Assembly: GCA_963815295.1 (NCBI GenBank)
Contig: CAWFFZ010000008.1
Coordinates: 1,736,001-1,800,000 of the forward strand
Direction: 5' to 3'
Origin: JACDHG01 sp963815295
Lineage (GTDB): Bacteria > Actinomycetota > Actinomycetes > Propionibacteriales > Nocardioidaceae
DNA: 64,000 bases
Under the pieces are notes generated by a model, which was not told the origin of the DNA, searched no databases, and saw only the letters and a program-made list of their open reading frames with translations. Positions 1 through 8,456 of this stretch are shown here, piece after piece. The number at the start of each line of letters is the position of its first letter. Position 1 is the first letter of the stretch. A program made the position numbers and the translations under genes.

Positions 1-547
1 GGTGCTGGTCGAACCGGCGCGGCACCGGGTCAGTGCTCCCCCAGTTGCCGTCAGGATCGGCCAGGGCAGCGCGAGCGTCGCCCAGGTGGCCGGCCAGGGC
101 GCGGGCGAAGACGGCCGCGGAACGTTGGGCGACGAGCACGCTGAGGCAGCCGCCGACTGCGAGTGCAGTAGCCGCCGCCCGCAGTGCCTCGACCGGCTCG
201 TCGACGAACTCGAGGACGCCGTGACAGACGACGATGTCGGCGCTGTGGGCGTCGACGGCGTCGAGCAAGGACGCCGCGTCTCCGAGCACCCCGCGCACCG
301 AGTCGGTAACTCCGGACTCGGCGGCACGGCTCTCGAGGGACGCCAACGCATCGGGGCTGGGGTCGACGACGACGACGTCATGGCCGAGCCCCGCGATCCG
401 AACCGCGAGCGCTCCGGTGCCGCCCCCGAGGTCGACGACCCGGAGTGGGCCGGTCGACCCGACGGCAACGTGTCGGGCCTGCAGCACCGCCTGCAACGCA
501 TCCCACACGACCGCGCTGCGGACGGCGTTGCGTTGACGCTCCACCAC
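1..547 (-). CDS. Class I SAM-dependent methyltransferase (3' end cut by window edge)
   Basis: Rossmann-fold methyltransferase, truncated at its C-terminus by the window boundary. SAM-binding motif I reads VVDLGGGTGAL about 40 residues from the start, followed by the acidic loop VVVDPSPDAL and the post-motif VCHGVLEFVDEP. The start is a tandem GTGGTG at 547/544 preceded by GAGGAGG. The acceptor substrate cannot be told from the visible part; the family covers many small-molecule and tRNA methylases. It lies downstream of dnaE2 on the same strand, separated by the inverted-repeat spacer, so co-transcription is uncertain. Confidence 0.8.
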   Translation of the reverse strand, partial: MVERQRNAVRSAVVWDALQAVLQARHVAVGSTGPLRVVDLGGGTGALAVRIAGLGHDVVVVDPSPDALASLESRAAESGVTDSVRGVLGDAASLLDAVDAHSADIVVCHGVLEFVDEPVEALRAAATALAVGGCLSVLVAQRSAAVFARALAGHLGDARAALADPDGNWGSTDPVPRRFDQH

Positions 548-578
548 GGGTGGCCTCCTCGGGGAACTGTTGGTTGTT

Positions 579-759
579 CAACCCTAGGGCTTGTCTCCCT
601 GCCCCGCGTCGACCAGCGAGCGGGGCAACCGCGCACGATCCGGCAAGGCGGACGAGCGAAGTTGTAGCCGATACTCCCGCGAGCGAGTCCAACGCCGCCG
701 GTCGGGATGCGGGGGCACGCGAGCCGGCGTGGGGTGGGGAGACAAACCCTAGGGCTTGC
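579..759. repeat. Inverted-repeat-bounded intergenic element (~180 bp)
   Basis: The spacer between dnaE2 and the methyltransferase is bounded by imperfect inverted arms of about 30 bp (579-608 and 729-759), each carrying the palindrome CCCTAGGG next to GGGAGACAA or its complement. The arms differ at four positions plus one indel. The interior carries no recognisable gene. It could be a MITE-like remnant or a long two-way terminator; no target-site duplication is evident. Confidence 0.55.
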
Positions 760-767
760 AGGCGGAG

Positions 768-3700
768 TCATCCGGCACTTCCCGGGCTGCGGTGCCACAG
801 CCGTCGCGGCACGGACGCGGCATCCTCGCCGGGAGGACGGACGTCGGCGTACGGGGACTGCTTGAACCCGCTGGCATGCACCAGCACCCGGCGGCGACCC
901 ATGCCGCCGGCCTTCGTGGCCGGCTCTGCTCCGGACTCATCGGGCTGGTCGCCGTCGAACCGCGGCTGTGCCACCACCGGTCGAGAAGACCGGCTCTCGG
1001 CTGCGCCGTGGACAGCCTGCTCACCGGCAAGGTGCTCGGCTCCGAAGCCGCGCGGCACCTCGCTCATGACGTCGAGCACTCCGTCAACCCCGCGGTGCTT
1101 CCAGACTTCGTGCAGGCTGGACAGCTCCCAGCAGCCGGTGGCGCGCAGTGAGACTCCGCGGGGGCCGGTACGACGCAGGACGCCTCGGACGACAAGCAGC
1201 CACGAGTGGAACAAGGTAGCGGCATACGGGCCTTGGGCATCTTCGAAGAACGTGGCGTCGACAGGCCCGCTGCCATCGTCGAGGGTGAGGAACACCACCC
1301 GGCGACCCGACCGGATCGGCGGGGTCTGGGTGGCGACCTTGACGCCGGCGACCAGCAGCTCCGACCTGCTACGCCGGTGCAGCAGGTCACGCGACCACGT
1401 CACCTGCAGCTGCTTGAGCATCGGGGCGTAGAAGTCAACCACGTGGTGGCTGACGTCGAGCCCAAGGATCTCGAGCTCGGCCCGGACCCGCTCGGCTCCC
1501 GACATCTCCGGGAGTCCGGATGCCTCGCTCAGCGCCGGTATGTCGTCGAGGTCAAGCGTCAGCTGGACGGCGTCGATCTCCCCCACCGGCGCTGCTGCCT
1601 GGGACTGGGCGGCGGCCAGGACGCGGGGGTCGGCGCCGGTCGCGGCAGCCGGCAACGGTTTGGGGCCGCGCGGCGATGCCCGGCGGACCGCCTTGTCGGT
1701 GGCCTTGCTCCACCGGTCGAGCTCGGCGACCTGGAGCAGCAGGTCGCGCCTGGTGACGTTGCCGCGGCGGCGGATCGGCACTGGGGAACCGATGCCGTAG
1801 AGGGGGTCGAGCCCCCCGGCGAGTACGAGACGCTCGGCGACCGGGCGCGACGGCCGGGCGCGCTGCCACAGGTCGGTGAGCGAGTGATAGGGCCGGGCGG
1901 CGATGATGCGGGCCACCTCGGCGTCGCTGATCCCCTTGACATCGGTCAGGCTCAACCTGATCCCGTATCCCCGGCCCAGCTGCGCGATCTCGACTTCCGG
2001 CGGTCCCGACGGTTCCCGACTCGACCTTCTCGATGCGATAGACGTCGTCGGAGGTGTTGACGTCGAGCGGCAGCACCGTGATCCCGAACTGGCGGGCGTC
2101 GTCGAGGATCAGCCGTTTGGGGTACATGCCAGGGTCGTGGGTCAACACCCCGGCGAGGAACGCTGCCGTGTGGTGGGTCTTCAGCCATGCCGACTGGTAG
2201 GTCGGGAGCGCGAACGCGGCGGCATGCGCCTTGCAGAACCCGAACGACGCGAACGCCTCGAGCACCTGCCAGCATCGCTGCGCCACGAACGGGGAGTAGC
2301 CAAGGCCGAGCACCCGCGGAAAGAACCAGGTCTTGATGTGCTGCTTGCCCTCGTGGTCGCCGAGCGCCCGCCGCGCCTCGTCGGCCTCGGCGAGGGTGCA
2401 CCCGGTGAGGACCGCGATCATCTCGATCACCTGCTCGTGGAAGACGACCACGCCGCAGGTCTGGCCGAGCACCGGCTCGAGATCGGGATGGAGGTACTCC
2501 GCGGTGCTCCAGCCCTGCCGGGCCCGCAGGAACGGCACCACCATGTCGCTCTTGACCGGCCCCGGCCGAAACAGCGAGATGTCGATGATGATGTCGTCGA
2601 ACGTCTCAGGCGCGAACTTACCGACCAGCTCACGCTGACCTGGCGACTCGATCTGGAACATCCCGAGCGTCTTCGCGCTCTGGATCAAGGCGTATGTCGC
2701 CGGGTCGTCTCGCGGTGCCTGTGTCTCGTCGTCGATGTCGATTTCGACGCCGTCGACGCGGCGGACCTCATCGATCGCGTGCGCCATCGCCGACTGCATC
2801 CGGATGCCAAGCACGTCGAGCTTGAGCAGCCCCAGGTCCTCGACGTCGTCCTTGTCGAACTGGCTCATCGGGAACCCGATGAAGCTCGCCTCGACCGGCG
2901 TGCGGTCGAGCAGGGTCGCGTCGGACAACAACACCCCGCACGGGTGGACGGCGATGTGACGTGGCAGCCCGTCGAGCTTCTCGACCAGCCCGAACAGCAC
3001 TGACAGACGATCCTCCCCGAGCCCGGATGCCCGGAGCTCTGGCAGCTCTCGCAGCGCGGCCCGGGCGTCCTTGGCCCGGATGTGCGGGAACGCCTTCGCG
3101 ATCGAGTCGATCTCGCCAAGCGGCATACCGAGGGCGGCGCCGACGTCGCGGATCGCGTGGCGGACGCGATAGGTGTCCATCATCGAGACGCAGGCGCAGC
3201 GGGTGCCGGTGTAGCGGTCGAGGATGCGCTCGTAGACCTCGGTGCGGCGGGCCGACTCGACGTCGATGTCGATGTCGGGCAGCGCCTGGCGCAGCGGCGA
3301 CAAGAACCGCTCCATCAGCAGGCCGTAGCGCAGCGGATCGACACCGGAGATCCCGAGCAGGTAGTTGACGAGGCTGCCCGCCCCCGAGCCGCGGGCGGCG
3401 ACCCGGACGTCCATGGAGCAAATCAAGTCGGTGACGTCGGCGACGGTGAGGAAGTACGACGCGTAGCCGAGCTGAGCGATGACACCCAGCTCGTCGTCAA
3501 GTCGCGCCGCGACCGCCGCGTGCTGGTCGGGTGAGTACCGCCGCCCGATGCCGGCGTCACAGCGCGCCCGCAGCGCCGCGTCTCCCGGTGTGACCCCGGT
3601 GATCGAGCCCTGTCCGGTGATCGAGCCTGTTGAGACCCCGCCGGTGATCTCGAACTCAGGGAAGTGCACCTCTCCGAGCCCAAGGTCGACGCGTGGGTCG

Positions 3701-4632
3701 ATCGCGCACCGGTCGGCGATGGTCCGGGTGCGTGCCAGCATCCGGGCGGCGTCGGCCTGGTCGAACCCGGCGTGGCGGCAGATCTCGTCGGCAATGTCGG
3801 CCATCTCCTTGCCTGACTTGAGGAATCCCTCGGCGTTGACTCGGTCGACGTGGCGCAGGTCGAGCGGCACCAGTCGGCGTACGGCGTCGAGGATGTCAGC
3901 GGCGGGGGCATCGGAACGGTCGGCGTAGCGCACCGCATTGGTGAGGACGACCTCGTGGCCGAGACTCGCGGCCACTCCCGCCATCCGGGCGGCGTGGGCG
4001 CTGGATCCGGGACCAGACCCGGCGACCCGATGGGAGACGACCTCGACGAGCAGGTTGACGGGGTCGACCACCGAACGCCAGCCACGCAGCACCGCCTGGA
4101 CGAGGTCGTCGCGGCGCCGGGTTGCCGCCCAGCCCAGCTCCGATGTCGGGCCGAGCATGACGAGCATGTCGTGGTCGCCCGTCAAGGCGGCGAGATGCTC
4201 GGCCACCAGCTGCCGGGTGGTGACGGGGGTGCCGCGCTCACCACGCAGATGGGTCGCCGAGACGAGCCGGCACAGCGCCGCCCAGCCGGCCTTGCTGCCG
4301 GCGAGCAGGGTGATCCGTGGCAACGGGGGGTCCTGGTAGGCGCCGCCACGAGCCGGTGACATCCGGCGGCGTACCTCGCCTGCTCGTGGTTCGGACCCTG
4401 TCGAGGGCAGCGCTGTCGGCTCGATCGCGAGGTCGACGCCCAGGACCGGCCGGATGCCCCCGCTCATGCAGGCTTTGGCGAACCGGACGGCGCCGTAGAC
4501 CCCGTCGCGGTCGGTGAGGGCCAGCGTGTCCATCTCGGCGTCGACCGCCCGCTCGACGAGGCGCCGAGGATGGGAGGCACCGTACTTGAGGGAGAACCCC
4601 GAGGCGACATGCAGGTGGACGAACGGGTCCAT
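768..4632 (-). pseudogene. dnaE2: Error-prone DNA polymerase DnaE2/ImuC, reading frame broken by +1
   Basis: Alpha subunit of the SOS mutasome, a C-family polymerase for translesion synthesis. The N-terminus carries the PHP domain (HLHVASGFS, residues 6-14), the centre the catalytic aspartates (PDIDIDVESARR) and the finger region. The C-terminal part, in another frame, has the helix-hairpin-helix/OB region (YGIRLSLTDVKGIS) and the family ending GFKQSPYADVRPPGED...SPGSAG. The frame changes around 1985-2040; total length is 3n+1. Removing one G from the sense run GGG (plus-strand CCC 2015-2017) restores a continuous protein of about 1,287 residues. All expected domains survive, so a sequence error is more likely than decay. 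It follows the DUF6504 gene and the SOS box. Confidence 0.9.
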
Positions 4633-4658
4633 CAGTCACACCCCCACTCGTCTGCCCA

Positions 4659-4688
4659 TTTAGTCGACACAGCTTTAGTCGACACAGC
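4659..4688. repeat. Perfect 15-bp tandem duplication at the DUF6504 stop codon
   Basis: TTTAGTCGACACAGC occurs twice head to tail (4659-4673, 4674-4688). The second copy supplies the last codons and the TAA stop of the DUF6504 gene; the first lies just after it. It looks like a replication-slippage duplication and has no effect on the protein. Confidence 0.85.
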
Positions 4689-5061
4689 AGACGAGGCGCC
4701 ATTGCGCGTCGGACCAGTCGAAGGAGAGGTCGAAGACGCCGGCGTCACGCGACATCCGGCCGCGGCCTGCCTCGACCCGCCACACGTCGCGCTCGCCGAG
4801 CAGGTCGGCACCGAGGGGAGTCTCGCTCCCCGTCGTGGCGCTGCCGGTGCCAGTGCCAGTGCGGGTGCCAGTGCCGGTGTCCACCGCGGCGCCCAGGAGT
4901 GCGGCCACCCCTGCCTGCTCCCACCAGGCCCCCGTCTCCACCCAGTGCGCAAGGATGTCGCGAACCATCCAGAGCCGGCCACGCCACAGGAACTGCTCCG
5001 GAGCTTCCTGCCCGGCGACCAGTCCGCGCTGCACCTCGATGGGCTCGTCGTACTTCCGCAT
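4675..5061 (-). CDS. DUF6504 family protein, partner of dnaE2
   Basis: A 128-residue protein with the DUF6504 pattern: N-terminal RKYDEPIEVQ, then FLWRGRLWMVRDILAHWVETGAWW, and a C-terminal FDLSFDWSDAQWRLVCCVD. Its biochemical role is unknown. Family members are habitually found beside imuB and dnaE2 in actinobacteria, and it precedes dnaE2 by 42 nt here. The start ATG at 5061 follows AGGAGG. The central stretch is low-complexity (alternating Thr-Gly), encoded by a GGCACT/GGCACC-like repeat near 4845-4880. It probably forms an SOS-inducible operon with dnaE2. Confidence 0.8.
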   Translation of the reverse strand: MRKYDEPIEVQRGLVAGQEAPEQFLWRGRLWMVRDILAHWVETGAWWEQAGVAALLGAAVDTGTGTRTGTGTGSATTGSETPLGADLLGERDVWRVEAGRGRMSRDAGVFDLSFDWSDAQWRLVCCVD

Positions 5062-5192
5062 GCTGACCGTGCGCCTCCTGCTAACTCGACCCACTGGCCA
5101 TCCGGCGGCCGCCCGGCAGCATGGGGGTCGAATCCATGCCGCCGAAGCGATCCGCCTCCGGGTGGGCCGCGAAACTCCACCCGGTGATGTGT

Positions 5193-5208
5193 TCGAACAC
5201 ATGTTCGA
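5193..5208. promoter_or_regulatory. LexA-binding SOS box
   Basis: The perfect 16-bp palindrome TCGAACACATGTTCGA matches the actinobacterial/Bacillus-type LexA operator (CGAAC-N4-GTTCG). It lies about 130 bp upstream of the DUF6504-dnaE2 pair and about 130 bp from the divergent YbaK-type gene. DNA-damage control of the mutasome genes is the natural reading. Confidence 0.88.
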
Positions 5209-5327
5209 ACACCTGAACAGTAAACCCCGCCACCGACAAACCGTCAAGGCCCCTCGTTCATCGCAATGGCCGACATAGGGCGGGTCCTGGCCTGCAGGAG
5301 GTCGGCCACTTCGAGCAGACCGACAAC

Positions 5328-5333
5328 TAGGGT
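5328..5333 (+). promoter_or_regulatory. -10 element, leaderless promoter of the YbaK-type gene
   Basis: TAGGGT sits 7 nt before the GTG at 5341 and there is no Shine-Dalgarno sequence, so transcription should begin at or next to the start codon. Confidence 0.6.
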
Positions 5334-5340
5334 CGACGTC

Positions 5341-5820
5341 GTGACCGGCGAGGCGATCCACCCGAACATCGAGCACGTCACGGCGCTGCTTCGCGCGGCC
5401 GGCTGGAACGGCACGGTTCGCACGTTCCCCGACGGTGTGAAGACCGCGAAAGCGGCTGCAGCAGCGCTCGGCTGCGAGGTCGGCGCGATCGCGAACTCTC
5501 TGCTCTTCGACGCCGATGGCTCCCCCGTCCTCGTCCTCACGTCCGGCGCCCACCGCGTCGACCTCGCGATGGTCGCGGCGACGATCGGCGTCGGCTCGCT
5601 TGCCCGCGCGGAGCCAGACTTCGTGCGGGCTCACACCGGCCAGGTGATCGGTGGCGTTGCCCCGCTCGGCCACCCCGACCCCGTGCCGACGTACCTCGAC
5701 CGTGCCCTGCGTCAGCACTCAGTCATCTGGGCAGCCGCAGGCCACGCCAACGCTGTGTTCGACACGACGTATGACGAACTCCGTCGTCTCACCGGAGCAA
5801 CCGAAATCGACGTCAACTGA
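5341..5820 (+). CDS. YbaK/EbsC family aminoacyl-tRNA deacylase-like protein
   Basis: A 159-residue single-domain protein of the YbaK/ProX superfamily, which hydrolyses mischarged tRNA in trans (for example Cys- or Ala-tRNA(Pro)). Diagnostic segments are TAKAAAAALGCEVGAIANSLLF, VLVLTSGAHRVDLAMVA and the loop TGQVIGGVAPLGHPDPVPTYLD. The GTG start at 5341 is preferred over an upstream ATG (5266) because a -10 hexamer lies 7 nt before it and the family N-terminus begins there. The exact tRNA substrate cannot be read from sequence. Confidence 0.85.
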   Translation: MTGEAIHPNIEHVTALLRAAGWNGTVRTFPDGVKTAKAAAAALGCEVGAIANSLLFDADGSPVLVLTSGAHRVDLAMVAATIGVGSLARAEPDFVRAHTGQVIGGVAPLGHPDPVPTYLDRALRQHSVIWAAAGHANAVFDTTYDELRRLTGATEIDVN

Positions 5821-5949
5821 CCGCCACGCAACAACGACGGGTCGAGTCCACGACTGACATTCGGGCACAACAATTGGATTGCTCCGCGTCTGACACGATA
5901 GGAGGGTCATTACACCGACCCCACGCATCGATCTCCGGAGCCGACCCTG

Positions 5950-6495
5950 ATGGACGAGAACACCTCCTGGCAAAAGCAGCTGCTGGTCGGTGTCGGTCTG
6001 CTCGTCGTCGTGGGGCTCCTGGTGGGCGGCGTCATCGGCGTCGTCGCCCTCAAGGCCGCGGACGTGGCCGGCGTCGGTGAGACCCAGGGACCAGAGACCG
6101 GACCCCCGCCTGGGCTCGGACCCACCACGCCAGGTCAGACGACCGAATCGAGCGCGACGAACGAGCCGGGCACGCAGCCAGGCCCCACCACGACAAGCGA
6201 GACGCGCACCCAACCCCCGCCTCAGCGGCAGATCGTCCTGACGGCGTCACCCCAACAGGCGGCGACCTACCAGCGGGTCAACCTGAGCGGCACCTACCGC
6301 GCAGGTGAGGGGGCAACCTTGCAAGTCCAGCGCCAGCAGGGCGGCACATGGGCGGAATTCCCGACGAGCGCCTCGGTGAGCGACGGCACGTTCGCGACGT
6401 ACATCGAGACCGGCCAGACTGGCCCCAACCGCTTCCGCGTCGTCGACACCTCCACCGGACGTGCCTCCAACGTCGTCACGGTCAGGATCGGCTGA
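5950..6495 (+). CDS. Membrane-anchored extracytoplasmic protein, Pro/Thr-rich linker plus beta domain
   Basis: A 181-residue protein that I do not recognise beyond its architecture. A short charged N-terminus (MDENTSWQKQ) is followed by one transmembrane helix (about residues 11-37), a 50-residue Gly/Pro/Thr/Gln-rich linker, and a C-terminal domain of about 85 residues with alternating beta-strand pattern (QIVLTASPQQAATYQRVNLSG... ending VVTVRIG), resembling Ig-like or adhesion repeats. The ATG at 5950 has an upstream GGAG. The tail domain is predicted outside the cell. It is monocistronic and convergent with the phosphodiesterase gene. Confidence 0.7.
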   Translation: MDENTSWQKQLLVGVGLLVVVGLLVGGVIGVVALKAADVAGVGETQGPETGPPPGLGPTTPGQTTESSATNEPGTQPGPTTTSETRTQPPPQRQIVLTASPQQAATYQRVNLSGTYRAGEGATLQVQRQQGGTWAEFPTSASVSDGTFATYIETGQTGPNRFRVVDTSTGRASNVVTVRIG

Positions 6496-6525
6496 CCGAC
6501 CCGTCACTGGCGACGCGCCAGCTAC

Positions 6526-8250
6526 TCAGGGCAGCGAGTAGGCCCGCCCGTCCATGTCCTCCCTCGGGATATTCATCGCTCGGAGCAGCGTCGGCAGGAT
6601 GTCGACCGAGCGGATCGCTTCGTTCGGCGTCGATCCAGGCTTGATCCCTGGTCCGGAGAAGACGATCGGGATCTCCTGCACCGACTGCTGCGCACCGCCG
6701 TGGTCGCCTGCGACGCCGTAGCTGGTGTTGTTGGCGAGCAGCCCGATCACGTCCGGTCCGTACGGCGCGGCCTCGGTGTTGACGATCTCCTGGCCATGGC
6801 GCTTGTACCACTGCCACTCACTGTCGCCCCACTGGCTGCGCGGCGCCTGCCAATGCAGCTTGTAGTGGTTACCGGCGCGGTAGAAGCTGGCCCGAACTCC
6901 ACCCAGTGTTGCCATCACGTCGGCGGCCTGCTTCTTGGCCTCGGCCGTGGTGACGTCGAGCCAGGTGCGAATGGCAGAGTCCTGCATACTGGCCCGCATA
7001 TTGCCGTCCGTGGCCGCTGTCGCGCCGGTGCCGCCGAGCCCAGTGATCAACTTCATGATCTCCGGCGACGGCGTCAGGTACGTCTCGTCCGCATCCGCAC
7101 CGTAATACCAGTTGAAGTTCCCGCGTCCTGCCCCGGGAAGACCGAAGTAGTTCTCTGCAGTGAGCTGCGCGTGGTCGGTGGTCAGGACAATCAGAGTCTC
7201 GTCCTTGAGCCCGAGAGCTTCGAGCCGGTCCATGATGCGCCCGACCTGTGCGTCGGCGACCCGCGCCAGAGCCGCCATGTGGGTCGAGGCTTCAGCGTCG
7301 CCCTCGTAGGGGCGTACGTCGTTCAGGCCGCCCCACATGTGGCCGGCCTTGTCGATGCCGCCCAGGGTCAGGAGCAGTCCGCTCCAGTCCTCGTTGCGCA
7401 TCACCCGCAGAGCCGCGTCGGTCGTCCAACGGTCGCCGCCATAGTGGTCGGGGTCATTCCCCCGGACGTCACGGTTGCCCTCGAGCGGGTACATGTCCGC
7501 TGGCGGCGTGGTCCCCGTGCCATAGGTGTGGGCCCGATCGGAGTCGATGTAGAAGCGTCCACACTCTTCGGCGAGGTAGGTCGGCACCTGCGGGTCCTCC
7601 GAACCGGTCGGACCGGCCGGACCACGCCAGCTGTTGACGCCGTCGCCGTCGCAGTCGAAGTTGCGGCCGGAGTACGTGATCCGCATGTCGGCGGACGGAC
7701 CGCCCATGGTGTTCGTCGCGTAGCTCTTCTGGCCGATGGCGGCCACAGTCGTGCCGGGGAACGTCTCATGCAGGTAATCCGGCAGCTTCTGATAGCCACG
7801 GTGGTTGATGAGCAAGTCGAACTGGGGTGCCGACATGGATCCCGTCACGTACATGTCGTTCGGCGCGCCGAGGACGCCATCAACGTCGCGATACCACTCG
7901 TCGGACCACCCCATGTGTTTGGGCAACATGCCGCTCGTCATCACGTTGTGCGAGATGACTGTCTCGGACGCCATGTGCCCGAGGTAGGCGTTCTCGAAGT
8001 TGGCACCACTGGCCATCAGAGCCTTGACGTTGTCCATGTCGAAGGCGTCGATGAACTCCGGCCGCAGCTGGTCAAGGACGATCATGACCACCCGGGTCGG
8101 CGTCTTCGCGTTGGGCGCCTTCTGGGCAACCTCCGCGGCTGGCGGTGACGCCGGCGATGGTGTCGTTGCCCCGGACAAGGCCAGGACGACGAGTGGGACC
8201 GCCAGACCTGCTGTCGCGCAGCGCGCGAACGTTGAACGTCGTACCCTCAC
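6526..8250 (-). CDS. Secreted alkaline phosphatase/nucleotide pyrophosphatase family protein
   Basis: A 574-residue exported member of the alkaline-phosphatase superfamily (type I phosphodiesterase/NPP branch). The N-terminal 30 residues form a signal peptide (RR pair, hydrophobic core, then an Ala/Pro-rich stretch). Metal-site motifs are visible: VLDQLRPEF near the N-terminus, GIDKAGHMWG, TTDHAQLT and AGDHGG. The likely nucleophile region is ASETVISH. Substrate (nucleotide, phosphodiester or lipid headgroup) is not determinable. The GTG at 8250 is chosen for its GGGGAGG ribosome-binding site and because the signal peptide begins there. It has its own promoter with paired dyads. Confidence 0.85.
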   Translation of the reverse strand: MRVRRSTFARCATAGLAVPLVVLALSGATTPSPASPPAAEVAQKAPNAKTPTRVVMIVLDQLRPEFIDAFDMDNVKALMASGANFENAYLGHMASETVISHNVMTSGMLPKHMGWSDEWYRDVDGVLGAPNDMYVTGSMSAPQFDLLINHRGYQKLPDYLHETFPGTTVAAIGQKSYATNTMGGPSADMRITYSGRNFDCDGDGVNSWRGPAGPTGSEDPQVPTYLAEECGRFYIDSDRAHTYGTGTTPPADMYPLEGNRDVRGNDPDHYGGDRWTTDAALRVMRNEDWSGLLLTLGGIDKAGHMWGGLNDVRPYEGDAEASTHMAALARVADAQVGRIMDRLEALGLKDETLIVLTTDHAQLTAENYFGLPGAGRGNFNWYYGADADETYLTPSPEIMKLITGLGGTGATAATDGNMRASMQDSAIRTWLDVTTAEAKKQAADVMATLGGVRASFYRAGNHYKLHWQAPRSQWGDSEWQWYKRHGQEIVNTEAAPYGPDVIGLLANNTSYGVAGDHGGAQQSVQEIPIVFSGPGIKPGSTPNEAIRSVDILPTLLRAMNIPREDMDGRAYSLP

Positions 8251-8296
8251 CGGAACCTCCCCAGACAGTGGCGATGTCTGCGCAAACCCCCAGAGG

Positions 8297-8334
8297 TGTT
8301 CCGTATGCCGGAACACGTTGCGACGACTGCAACG
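8297..8334. promoter_or_regulatory. Two adjacent dyads in the phosphodiesterase leader
   Basis: TGTTCCG-5 nt-CGGAACA (8297-8315) is directly followed by CGTTGC-7 nt-GCAACG (8316-8334). Both lie just downstream of the -10 element, inside the predicted transcript start region, as operators or a 5' hairpin would. No known regulator motif is recognised. Confidence 0.55.
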
Positions 8335-8335
8335 G

Positions 8336-8365
8336 ACACTAGTGAAGTTCCGCGAAGCCGGTCAA
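8336..8365 (-). promoter_or_regulatory. Promoter of the secreted phosphodiesterase gene
   Basis: On the minus strand, -35 TTGACC (8365-8360), an 18-bp spacer and -10 TAGTGT (8341-8336). It predicts a leader of about 80 nt before the GTG at 8250. Confidence 0.65.
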
Positions 8366-8456
8366 GACCCGGAGTTGCCAGGCAAGACCCGGCCCCTCAC
8401 CGAAGTGGGAAGCCGGGCTTGTGCTGGCCCGAAACCCTCAGCCCTGGTCCCCGCGG

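Noticed and set aside
4835..4885. Alternating GTGCCA/GTGCCG-type tracts as a regulatory repeat
   Set aside because: They encode the Thr-Gly low-complexity linker of the DUF6504 protein, so a coding explanation is enough.
5081..5212. A 43-codon minus-strand frame (GTG 5212 to TAG 5083) ending at the DUF6504 ribosome-binding site
   Set aside because: Its start lies inside the SOS box and promoter region, so the message would probably not include it. It has no recognisable similarity; it may be the 5' leader.
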